From: an uncultured Flammeovirgaceae bacterium
GTDB taxonomy: Bacteria > Bacteroidota > Bacteroidia > Cytophagales > Cyclobacteriaceae
Length of the DNA: 5,135 bases
NCBI GenBank assembly: GCA_937138955.1
Contig: CAKZPJ010000044.1
Location: 1 to 5,135, forward strand
Direction of reading: 5' to 3'
The notes under the pieces are model-generated. The model was not told the DNA's origin. It worked only from the letters and a program-made list of their open reading frames with translations, and did no database searches. Below are positions 1 to 5,135 of the stretch, in pieces. Positions within the stretch are counted from its first letter, which is position 1. The number at the start of each line of letters is the position of its first letter. Both the position numbers and the translations under genes were made by a program.

Positions 1-362
1 CAGTGATGATTAGTTCGGACGGAAGCCCTACCTCGCGGCACCCTCGTGGTCACGGTACCTTTGCTCGCATTGTTGAAAAATTCGTGATACAAGATAGTAT
101 ACTTACGCTAACCGAGGCAGTGCGGAAAATGACTTCGTTGCCCGCTCAAATAATGGGTATTACTGATAGGGGCACAATAGCGGTCGGAAAGAAAGCCGAC
201 GTTTTGGTATTTGATCCGAAGCAGGTGCGCGAAACTGCTACTTACGAAAACCCTTTTCAGTTGGCTGAAGGTATAAACTTCGTAATTGTAAACGGGAAGA
301 TCAGTTCGGAAAATGAAGAATACAGCTCGCAACGAAACGGACAAATGCTACGGAAACAGTGA
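1..362 (+). CDS. N-acyl-D-amino-acid deacylase (D-aminoacylase family amidohydrolase), C-terminal part
   Basis: This is the C-terminal end of a metal-dependent amidohydrolase; the 5' part lies outside the window and the frame starts at base 3. The visible 119 residues begin with VMISSDGSP, whose Asp (bases 18-20) matches the conserved active-site and metal-linked Asp of the SSDG motif in D-aminoacylases. HPRGHGTF follows, then a helical stretch (LTLTEAVRKMTSLPAQIMG) and the typical amidohydrolase ending: GTIAVGKKADVLVFDP, then a TATYENPFQLAEGI segment and a final VIVNGK strand. This order matches the end of N-acyl-D-amino-acid deacylases, which hydrolyse N-acyl-D-amino acids to the D-amino acid and a fatty or acetic acid. 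Related dihydroorotase-like or N-acyl-D-glutamate deacylases are possible, and substrate cannot be decided from this end. About 19 polar residues (SSENEEYSSQRNGQMLRKQ) follow the last strand. The stop is TGA at 360-362. The signal peptide, if any, is not visible. Confidence 0.85.
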   Translation, partial: VMISSDGSPTSRHPRGHGTFARIVEKFVIQDSILTLTEAVRKMTSLPAQIMGITDRGTIAVGKKADVLVFDPKQVRETATYENPFQLAEGINFVIVNGKISSENEEYSSQRNGQMLRKQ

Positions 363-405
363 GTTGTGATGGCTGCTATGTCAAAAATTATTGCGCGCTC
401 TTAGT

Positions 406-449
406 GAAATAAAGCTATTTCTAGACTTAGAAAGATTCTCTATTCTTTC
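406..449. terminator. Two weak inverted repeats between convergent genes
   Basis: The gap between the deacylase stop and the porin stop holds two small AT-rich inverted repeats. The first, 406-421, has arms GAAATA and TATTTC around a 4-base loop. The second, 430-449, has arms GAAAGA and TCTTTC around an 8-base loop and overlaps the porin stop codon (TGA on the minus strand, 448-450). Their position between convergent genes suits transcription end points, but the stems are only six base pairs, nearly free of G-C pairs, and neither is followed by a clear U-run. A terminator role is an inference from position. Confidence 0.22.
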
Positions 450-1821
450 AAATCGCAAGCTGTATCTGTAACGTCCACTGGCCTTTGGTATCAGTCTGAA
501 TACGCTGATTGTTTTGTTCTCTGAAAATAGGGCGAGTACCATATTGGAGGGTGAGTTTAGCTACCTGGCCTTCAATAAACCAATTTAAGCCTACATCTAA
601 ATTCGTAAAAGTTTCGTTTAGGTAGTCCAGGTCTTTGTATTCTGTTTGAACGAAAGGTTGAAACTTCCCTAAGGAAGCTAACCAGTTGGGGGGCAATAGT
701 AGCCCAAACTGAGTCATCCAGATTTGTCCGGTACCCAACAGGGGTTCAGCATTGCCATATCCTGCCAAAGAAACCGATGCATCGGCCAGGCGGCTATCCA
801 AATTCATGATGCCTACGGTACGGAAGTAGTTAGGGCCATAATCATAGTTATATAGCACCGAATAGGCAGTTAGTGCCATTCTTTGATTTCCGAAAGGATG
901 ATCTAAAAAAGCATCAATAGCCCAAACCGTCTGATCGTAGGGATTAAAGTCAGTGATATTGCCACTATTACTCGAGGTACCACTGGCTTCAGGGTGGTGG
1001 TAAAATCCGGTTCCAATATTAAATACTCGTTTGGTACCAACGTAAGAACCCGCCCGAAATGGAGAGAGTATCGCCTCTTTTTCTAGAAACTGGTACGCAG
1101 CATATCCACCAATTGCCCACCGATCCGTAGCAATATTACTAGCTCGTTCAGCAGTAATTTCTCCTATACGCTGGTCTACAAAGGGTTTATTTATATGCAA
1201 GCGGTAATGTACTGGTCCGGCCATTCCTTTAGCATAGATTCCGTACTGTCGACCAAACTGATCGGTACGTTCTACATTAGGGAAATTGAACACTGGTAAA
1301 TCCAAGGTTAGAAAACTGCCAATACTAGGCGAACCCAAACGAGAAATACCGCTCCAGGAGTGTAACCCCGCGCCTAAGGACAAAGAAAATGGGTTGGCTT
1401 CCTTAGTAAAGTAATCTCGTTCAGGCACTACGGCAAACTCAGTCCAGGCATCGTGAAAAAAGAGTTGAGGTTTTTTAGCACCCTGACCCGGTGCCCCACC
1501 GTTGATGAACGTTTGATTATTGGTGCCGAACTGAGCGTATACTAGAAAACGAGGCGATATTTGCGAATATATAGTAACCCGTGTCCGGCGACTGCCAATA
1601 TCGGTTGAATGTTCCGCCAAGTTCCCACTGGCATCTACTGTGCCCGGATTGTTCTCAATAGAGCGCAGCCAAAACTGTTGCACCATCGCTATCCGAATAT
1701 ACTTACTACTGTCGCGACCGACCGGAATATGAATGCCACCTTGGTAGATTTCGGAACCTTGAGAGAAAACGTGAAAATGGAATGAGAAAAGAAAAAGAAA
1801 AGCAAGTAGAAATCTAATCAT
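448..1821 (-). CDS. Outer-membrane beta-barrel protein, phosphate-selective-porin-like
   Basis: This 457-residue protein has a clear Sec signal peptide: MIR, then a strongly hydrophobic Phe/Leu core to about residue 18, with likely cleavage after Ser20 leaving an N-terminal Gln21, as is common in Bacteroidota outer-membrane proteins. The mature part is rich in aromatic residues, Gly, Asn and alternating hydrophobic positions, as in transmembrane beta-strands. RRTRVTIYSQISPRFLVYAQFG (about residues 78-99) resembles the early strand pair of OprO/OprP-type porins, and LDVGLNWFIEGQVAKLTLQYG (about 408-428) resembles their penultimate hairpin. The last strand is GQWTLQIQLAI, ending in Ile rather than the usual aromatic residue. 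The length fits a 14-18-strand barrel. It probably forms an outer-membrane diffusion channel; the solute is unknown and phosphate should not be assumed. It lies 55 bases downstream of moaA on the same strand and may share its transcript. The ATG directly precedes the signal peptide, which supports this start. Confidence 0.72.
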   Translation of the reverse strand: MIRFLLAFLFLFSFHFHVFSQGSEIYQGGIHIPVGRDSSKYIRIAMVQQFWLRSIENNPGTVDASGNLAEHSTDIGSRRTRVTIYSQISPRFLVYAQFGTNNQTFINGGAPGQGAKKPQLFFHDAWTEFAVVPERDYFTKEANPFSLSLGAGLHSWSGISRLGSPSIGSFLTLDLPVFNFPNVERTDQFGRQYGIYAKGMAGPVHYRLHINKPFVDQRIGEITAERASNIATDRWAIGGYAAYQFLEKEAILSPFRAGSYVGTKRVFNIGTGFYHHPEASGTSSNSGNITDFNPYDQTVWAIDAFLDHPFGNQRMALTAYSVLYNYDYGPNYFRTVGIMNLDSRLADASVSLAGYGNAEPLLGTGQIWMTQFGLLLPPNWLASLGKFQPFVQTEYKDLDYLNETFTNLDVGLNWFIEGQVAKLTLQYGTRPIFREQNNQRIQTDTKGQWTLQIQLAI

Positions 1822-1836
1822 GGGCTAAAATTTGGC

Positions 1837-1857
1837 GTAAGATAGAAATATCTTTAC
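1837..1857 (-). other. Hairpin in the moaA-porin intergenic gap
   Basis: On the plus strand, GTAAGATA and TATCTTTAC flank a GAAA loop. The arms pair over eight base pairs with one bulged T. In the minus-strand transcript the hairpin would have a UUUC loop, ending about 15 bases before the porin ATG. It is the only notable structure in the 55-base gap. No U-run follows immediately, so it is not a classical terminator of moaA. It could be a processing or stability element between the two cistrons, or chance in AT-rich DNA. Confidence 0.3.
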
Positions 1858-1866
1858 ACCAAACAA
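1837..1866 (-). promoter_or_regulatory. Possible weak promoter for the porin gene
   Basis: Read on the minus strand, TTG (1864-1866) is followed after 19 bases by TATCTTAC (1837-1844). The spacing fits the Bacteroidota promoter TTG ... TAnnTTTG, but the second box matches only TAnnTT and lacks the last two consensus bases. Transcription would begin about 10 bases before the ATG. The box lies inside the hairpin described for this gap, so the two readings compete. Confidence 0.2.
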
Positions 1867-1876
1867 CTAGGAAAGT

Positions 1877-2866
1877 CTACCCACCAATTGTAGACATTGA
1901 TTCGCTTACCGACTGCGATCTTCGTCGCTGTTCAGCTTCAAAACCATCTTTCGCCCGATTTTGAAAGGTGGTCTCAAATACCTTCCGTATCTCAGTATCG
2001 GTAGCCCCTGCCCGTACTATATTTTTTATATCCAACACTCCTTGATCGTACAAACAAGTTTTGAGAGTGCCCTGGGCCGTAAGGCGAATGCGGTTGCAGG
2101 TACCACAGAATGTTCGGCTAAAAGCAGCAATAATACCAACTGTTCCCTGATGCCCGGGGATTTGGTAGTTATACGAAGTTGAAGCGGGTGCATCCGCTAT
2201 TTTTTCTATTGCCGGGTAGTGTTGCTTCAGTACTTCTAAAATCTTCTGATGTGTCCAAACCAGCACCGGGTAGTGGCTTCCTTCACCATTAAAAGGCATT
2301 TCTTCAATAAATCGCACCGATACTGGATACTGCTGAGTAAGTTCGGTAAGGGGGATAATATCCTGCGTATTTTTCCCTTCCATAACTACCGCATTAATTT
2401 TGGTGGGAATGTTATGAGCCAGTAAAGCATGAAAGCAGTCCAATACTCGCTCAAACTCATCGCGGCGGGTAATTTCCTTAAACCGTTGACGATCAAACGT
2501 ATCTAAACTCAAGTTAACGGAAGCAATGCCCATTGCCTTTAGCTCGTCTACGTAGGGCGTAGTAAGCACTCCATTGGTAGTAATATGTACTTCTTCAATC
2601 CCTGGAACTTTGTGTAATCGATTAAGAAAATCAACTAGATTACGCCGTACAAATGGTTCTCCCCCAGTGATTCGTATTTTGCTAATACCCATTTCGGCCA
2701 GAATTCGCACCAGGCGTTCCATTTCTTCGTAGGAAAGCAATTCCTTTTTCGGTACGTATGAGATCCCCTCAGCTGGCATACAATAAAAACACCGCAGATT
2801 GCAGCGGTCAGTAACTGCCAAGCGAAGGTAGTTGATGGGCCGTCCGTGATTATCAAACAAAGGCAT
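1877..2866 (-). CDS. moaA: GTP 3',8-cyclase MoaA (molybdenum cofactor biosynthesis, radical SAM)
   Basis: MoaA converts GTP to 3',8-cyclo-7,8-dihydro-GTP, the first step of molybdenum cofactor synthesis, in the cytoplasm; MoaC then forms cyclic pyranopterin monophosphate. The 329 residues match the family's usual length. The N-terminal radical-SAM cluster motif is CNLRCFYC (Cys22, Cys26, Cys29), preceded by LRLAVTDR with Arg15. The SAM-binding GGEP is at 68-71 and TTNG at 96-99. The C-terminal GTP-binding cluster motif CGTCNRIRL has Cys254 and Cys257, with Cys271 after a 13-residue gap. Arg259 and Arg261 correspond to the arginines implicated in GTP binding and catalysis. The chain ends in Gly-Gly, the functionally important MoaA tail. 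Nothing is missing, so the enzyme should be active. No other moa, moe or molybdoenzyme gene is visible; the rest of the pathway must lie elsewhere. The start is supported by the promoter-like box about 30 bases upstream and by the short lead to the first motif. Confidence 0.97.
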   Translation of the reverse strand: MPLFDNHGRPINYLRLAVTDRCNLRCFYCMPAEGISYVPKKELLSYEEMERLVRILAEMGISKIRITGGEPFVRRNLVDFLNRLHKVPGIEEVHITTNGVLTTPYVDELKAMGIASVNLSLDTFDRQRFKEITRRDEFERVLDCFHALLAHNIPTKINAVVMEGKNTQDIIPLTELTQQYPVSVRFIEEMPFNGEGSHYPVLVWTHQKILEVLKQHYPAIEKIADAPASTSYNYQIPGHQGTVGIIAAFSRTFCGTCNRIRLTAQGTLKTCLYDQGVLDIKNIVRAGATDTEIRKVFETTFQNRAKDGFEAEQRRRSQSVSESMSTIGG

Positions 2867-2892
2867 AGGCTAGGGTTACCGTGCAGGGGATA

Positions 2893-2908
2893 ACAAATGT
2901 ACAAATGT
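2893..2908. repeat. Tandem 8-bp direct repeat upstream of moaA
   Basis: ACAAATGT occurs twice head to tail with no gap. On the minus strand this reads ACATTTG TACATTTG, so the box nearest moaA fits the Bacteroidota -7 consensus. The doubling may be a sliding or duplicated -7 element, a regulator half-site pair, or chance. Confidence 0.6.
2894..2901 (-). promoter_or_regulatory. Candidate -7 promoter box for moaA
   Basis: On the minus strand the sequence TACATTTG matches TAnnTTTG, the -7 box of Bacteroidota primary-sigma promoters, at all fixed positions. Transcription would begin near 2888, giving a leader of about 20 bases before the moaA ATG. No good TTG -33 box is found at the usual 17-23-base spacing; that stretch is simply AT-rich. 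The leader is too short for a molybdenum cofactor riboswitch. Confidence 0.42.
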
Positions 2909-3017
2909 TTTTACGAATTATTAATTGCTGCTAGCTGATTGTATAAGTTCGCCAATGGCAGTAGTAGGGAAATGATCTGAGATTTTAGTTGGGAAGATAG
3001 AAAAGGCAAATTCAGCA
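2909..3017. other. Intergenic remainder between the nuclease-like gene and moaA
   Basis: This is the rest of the 151-base gap after the nuclease-like stop codon (TGA, 3018-3020 on the minus strand). I found only very short palindromes (GCTAGC near 2930-2936 and ATCTGAGAT near 2974-2982), no strong hairpin followed by a U-run, and no small reading frame with supporting features. A terminator for the upstream gene is therefore not evident. Confidence 0.4.
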
Positions 3018-4289
3018 TCAAAATACTAACGTAACCCCTTCTTCCTTAGCGTCTTTACGAGCATAAGATACTTGGTCTACCATTGAACCCTGACTGTTGA
3101 ATAGCGTGATGGTATCTCCGGTATTATTAAGTCGCACGCGAGAATCTAAAGTAATCTGTGCTACTTCCCCGGCAGCTAGTACAGTAGCATCCAGCAATTC
3201 TGCCAAAGGTACCGACTTACCAATACTATCGGCTAAGATCCAATCGGTAACATCTTGTTCTTGGGCACTTACATTCAGCAAGGTTACGCGCTCTTTACCA
3301 ATTTCTTTTCCTAAAGGATTGACTAAAGCTGCGACAATGCGAATACTGGTTTGTAGTTGGGGTTTTACCGGAGGGGGCTGAGGTATCACCATAGTATTAT
3401 CCGGCACAATAACCAAATCTTCCGGTTCGAAATTCATTCGTAGCTGGAGGGGGGAGACCACATCAACTACGTCGTGCATATTGCCTAATTCGCCATTGGG
3501 CAATAGCACCCGGTCGTCGCGGTTTACTGGGTCGTCGCGCAGCCAAGCATCCAACTGACTCAAATCGGTAAACCCAGCTCCTACGTAACGAACCAAGCGC
3601 CGGAACAGCTTTGGCCAAATCACCAGATTCTCTATTTCCGCTAGCCCTACGGTTAAGTTAGCAGTACGTTCAATATTGGCAGTTGACTCTGACCACAGGC
3701 CGATGTTCTCCTGCTTTTTATTACGCACTAGTCGGGCTAAGGCTTGTCTCAAATCAGTAGGTAGTGAAGTGTAGAATGCAGGATACGCCAACCCGACCTC
3801 GAGCAAATGGTAGTTGAGACTTTGGTTTACGTGAGAATCTTCTATAAACACTTGGGAGCCATCTACTTGCGTTATGTCGCCTGTGTACACAAATGCAATA
3901 ATTCGCCCAAATGTATCTAAGTTATTAGCCAGAATATAACCCCGCTGCGGATGGTTATTAATCGCGATAATCTTATTAGGGTTCCGGTCGGAAAACTGGA
4001 CGTCGGTAAACCCAGTTCGGGATAGTAACTCATTGCGGGCTGCCTCCGCCCAGTTTAAGTTTTGGTGACTATCGGCAAAATGAGTTTCCAGCGCATCAAT
4101 TCCCTCAAACCGTAGATTTATCATGCCGCGCTGATTAAAAGCCGCACTACGGCCTGGAGCGCTCAACAAATCTACTAAAACACGATTATCCGGTAAAAAT
4201 TTTACGGTGTCGCCGTCTGGTTCGGGACCCGAAAGTGGTCGATCAGGATAGTGAACGTGGAATTCACCTTTAATCAGTTTGTAGGGCAT
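3018..4289 (-). CDS. Staphylococcal-nuclease-like protein fused to a C-terminal lamin-tail-like domain
   Basis: The 423-residue protein has two parts. Residues about 22-200 form a thermonuclease (SNase, OB-fold) domain: PDGDTVKF (Asp25, Asp27, Thr28), LRFEGIDALETH, and DTFGRIIAFVY. Against staphylococcal nuclease these give Asp27 for Asp21, Arg60 for Arg35, Asp65 for Asp40, Glu68 for Glu43 and Arg129 for Arg87; only Thr41 is changed, to Ala66. Then come VNQSLNYHLLEVGLAYP and NIGLWS, the usual end of the fold. Residues 200-295 are an accessory region (WPKLFRRLVRY ... FEPEDLVIVPDN). A linker rich in proline (303-312) leads to a lamin-tail-like beta-sandwich at about 315-423, with TLLNVSAQEQDVTDWIL, LAAGEVAQITL and GDTITLFNSQGSMVDQVSY. 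A Ca2+-dependent phosphodiesterase acting on DNA or RNA is predicted from the active site, but substrate is unproven. No signal peptide or membrane segment is seen (N-terminus MPYKLIKGEF). The gene is divergent from the cupin gene and upstream of moaA. Confidence 0.8.
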   Translation of the reverse strand: MPYKLIKGEFHVHYPDRPLSGPEPDGDTVKFLPDNRVLVDLLSAPGRSAAFNQRGMINLRFEGIDALETHFADSHQNLNWAEAARNELLSRTGFTDVQFSDRNPNKIIAINNHPQRGYILANNLDTFGRIIAFVYTGDITQVDGSQVFIEDSHVNQSLNYHLLEVGLAYPAFYTSLPTDLRQALARLVRNKKQENIGLWSESTANIERTANLTVGLAEIENLVIWPKLFRRLVRYVGAGFTDLSQLDAWLRDDPVNRDDRVLLPNGELGNMHDVVDVVSPLQLRMNFEPEDLVIVPDNTMVIPQPPPVKPQLQTSIRIVAALVNPLGKEIGKERVTLLNVSAQEQDVTDWILADSIGKSVPLAELLDATVLAAGEVAQITLDSRVRLNNTGDTITLFNSQGSMVDQVSYARKDAKEEGVTLVF

Positions 4290-4330
4290 GGTAGTAAAGA
4301 TTAGTGTATAGATTGGTGGGTTATGCTTAT

Positions 4331-4360
4331 CAAAAGTAACCTAAATTGAGCTTTGCTAAA
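4331..4360 (-). promoter_or_regulatory. Candidate promoter for the nuclease-like gene
   Basis: On the minus strand TACTTTTG (4331-4338) fits TAnnTTTG exactly. A near -33 box, TTTA (4357-4360), lies 18 bases upstream. Transcription would begin near 4324 and leave a leader of about 35 bases before the ATG at 4289. The match is to a short, degenerate consensus in AT-rich DNA. Confidence 0.4.
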
Positions 4361-4362
4361 TT
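4341..4362. repeat. Short direct repeat in the divergent intergenic region
   Basis: CTAAATT occurs at 4341-4347 and again at 4356-4362, a 15-base period. It overlaps the spacer and -33 region of the candidate nuclease-gene promoter, a position where a regulator could bind. The repeat is short and AT-rich, so chance is a serious alternative. Confidence 0.3.
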
Positions 4363-4418
4363 AATATTCTTGTTAAGTAGTTATTGAGAGGGAAAGAGTA
4401 GGCAATTTATCAGAAGAA

Positions 4419-4449
4419 TTGAATACCCTGACGGTTTTTTGTAATTTGC
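4419..4449 (+). promoter_or_regulatory. Candidate promoter for the cupin gene
   Basis: TTG (4419-4421) is followed after 20 bases by TAATTTGC (4442-4449), which resembles the Bacteroidota TAnnTTTG box with one T missing. Transcription would begin near 4455, about 15 bases before the ATG at 4469. A second reading pairs the TTTG at 4438-4441 with TAACTTTT (4459-4466) after 17 bases; that would put the start almost at the ATG. Confidence 0.28.
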
Positions 4450-4468
4450 TCAGAACAATAACTTTTTT

Positions 4469-5135
4469 ATGAAAGCGATACCCATCATTTTGGTTGTTAT
4501 TGTGGCATTACTCAGTACGAAATTACTATCTGATAAGTCATCCGTCTTAAAGGAAGCCGACTATCTACACATAGCTCATTTGGGAGAAGACGACAGTGAA
4601 GGGCTAGTATCTGTCCGACAGGCTTTTACCGAGCGGAACCCGGGTTATGATCTGCATTTCTTCGCGCAAACTCAAGAAATCAGCCCCACCGAAGTGCATC
4701 GGTTAGCCTTTGTACAGCGAGGCGGTGGCACGGCTCAGTTTCCCAATGGAGAGTCTTCTAAAATTTCGGTAGGCGATATCATTCACCTACCACCCCAGCG
4801 AACAATGAAGACTGATAGTCTAATTGATTATCTAGTGTTTACCGTACCTGATCCATTACCAAAAGAATTTCCTGACTTTATTCGTCCCGACTGGGACGAG
4901 AATATTACCGATACTCCGGGGGGCTGCGCTACGGCAACCGGAGCTTACCGCCGTATTCTGCTTACCTGGCGAAAGGATGTTGGTCCCTACGTTTACCACG
5001 CGCTGAATGCCCATCGGGTACGCATTACCGATTCATTCACGCATTTCCATCCGGTTGAGGGAGGGTTTGATGAGTTTTATCTGGTACAAATGGTGCAGCC
5101 CGACGCCCAACTTATTACTTCTAATCAAGTGGAGA
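4469..5135 (+). CDS. Cupin-fold protein with N-terminal hydrophobic segment (3' end outside the window)
   Basis: The frame is open from the ATG at 4469 to the window edge, giving 222 visible residues. An in-frame TAA at 4442-4444 rules out a longer start. Residues 4-20 (IPIILVVIVALLSTKLL) are hydrophobic after a Lys, suggesting a Sec signal or membrane anchor; there is no lipobox Cys. Residues about 76-126 look like a degenerate cupin strand set (FVQRGGGTAQF ... VGDIIHLPP) without the usual metal ligands. TPGGCATATGAYRR follows at about 149-162. A second cupin motif, THFHPVEGGFDEFYLV (191-206), supplies His192, His194 and Glu202 as probable metal ligands, with a loop about three residues longer than the usual HxH(x)4E. 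This points to a two-domain cupin, possibly metal-binding and periplasmic. Dioxygenase, isomerase and sugar-binding roles are all known for cupins, and none can be chosen here. It is transcribed away from the nuclease-like gene, with no evident functional link. Confidence 0.65.
   Translation, partial: MKAIPIILVVIVALLSTKLLSDKSSVLKEADYLHIAHLGEDDSEGLVSVRQAFTERNPGYDLHFFAQTQEISPTEVHRLAFVQRGGGTAQFPNGESSKISVGDIIHLPPQRTMKTDSLIDYLVFTVPDPLPKEFPDFIRPDWDENITDTPGGCATATGAYRRILLTWRKDVGPYVYHALNAHRVRITDSFTHFHPVEGGFDEFYLVQMVQPDAQLITSNQVE

Noticed and set aside
108..344. Minus-strand open frame of 78 codons
   Set aside because: It lies wholly inside the deacylase coding region, whose protein matches a known family; the antisense product has no recognisable features.
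1961..2182. Plus-strand open frame of 73 codons
   Set aside because: It is antisense to the C-terminal part of moaA, including its conserved second cluster motif, and has no features of its own.
2635..2904. Second minus-strand frame of 89 codons overlapping the moaA 5' end
   Set aside because: It is an out-of-frame shadow of the moaA N-terminal region; the moaA frame carries the radical-SAM motifs.
2867..3017. Molybdenum cofactor riboswitch upstream of moaA
   Set aside because: The gap is only 151 bases, lacks the extended multi-stem structure that would be needed, and the likely moaA leader is about 20 bases.
3097..3381. Plus-strand open frame of 94 codons
   Set aside because: It is antisense to the lamin-tail-like region, with low-complexity Ser/Ala composition typical of a shadow frame.
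4425..4440. ACC-loop-GGT followed by six T residues, terminator-like
   Set aside because: The stem has only three base pairs, and the position just upstream of the cupin start suits the spacer of a promoter better.
1..5135. Mobile element, CRISPR array, tRNA/rRNA or defence system
   Set aside because: No terminal inverted repeats, transposase or integrase motifs, regularly spaced repeats, tRNA-like cloverleaf or defence-type domains were found by reading. The nuclease-like gene alone, next to moaA, is not enough to propose a defence system.

Overview
The window looks like an ordinary chromosomal stretch from a member of the Bacteroidota, probably a Cytophagales-type environmental bacterium. 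This is inferred from mid-range base composition, the absence of clear Shine-Dalgarno sequences before the starts, several sequences resembling the Bacteroidota promoter (TTG ... TAnnTTTG), and a porin whose predicted cleavage site leaves an N-terminal Gln. No taxonomic marker such as rRNA is present, so the assignment is tentative.

Layout, left to right. (1) The 3' end of a plus-strand N-acyl-D-amino-acid deacylase / D-aminoacylase-type amidohydrolase, cut by the window edge. (2) A short convergent gap with two small AT-rich inverted repeats. (3) A minus-strand pair read right to left: moaA (GTP 3',8-cyclase, first step of molybdenum cofactor synthesis) and, 55 bases after it, an outer-membrane beta-barrel protein resembling phosphate-selective porins. 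(4) Upstream of moaA, also on the minus strand, a two-domain protein: a staphylococcal-nuclease-like module joined through a proline-rich linker to a C-terminal lamin-tail-like domain. (5) A 179-base divergent intergenic region with candidate promoters in both directions. (6) A plus-strand cupin-fold protein with an N-terminal hydrophobic segment, cut by the right edge.

The genes do not form one evident pathway. moaA and the porin may be co-transcribed; the nuclease gene and moaA share a strand but are separated by 151 bases holding a good -7-like box, so moaA probably has its own promoter. There is no sign of an rRNA or tRNA gene, CRISPR array, insertion sequence, phage gene or toxin-antitoxin pair. 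I found no convincing new system. The most notable item is the nuclease-like/lamin-tail fusion, which keeps nearly all nuclease active-site residues and shows no export signal.
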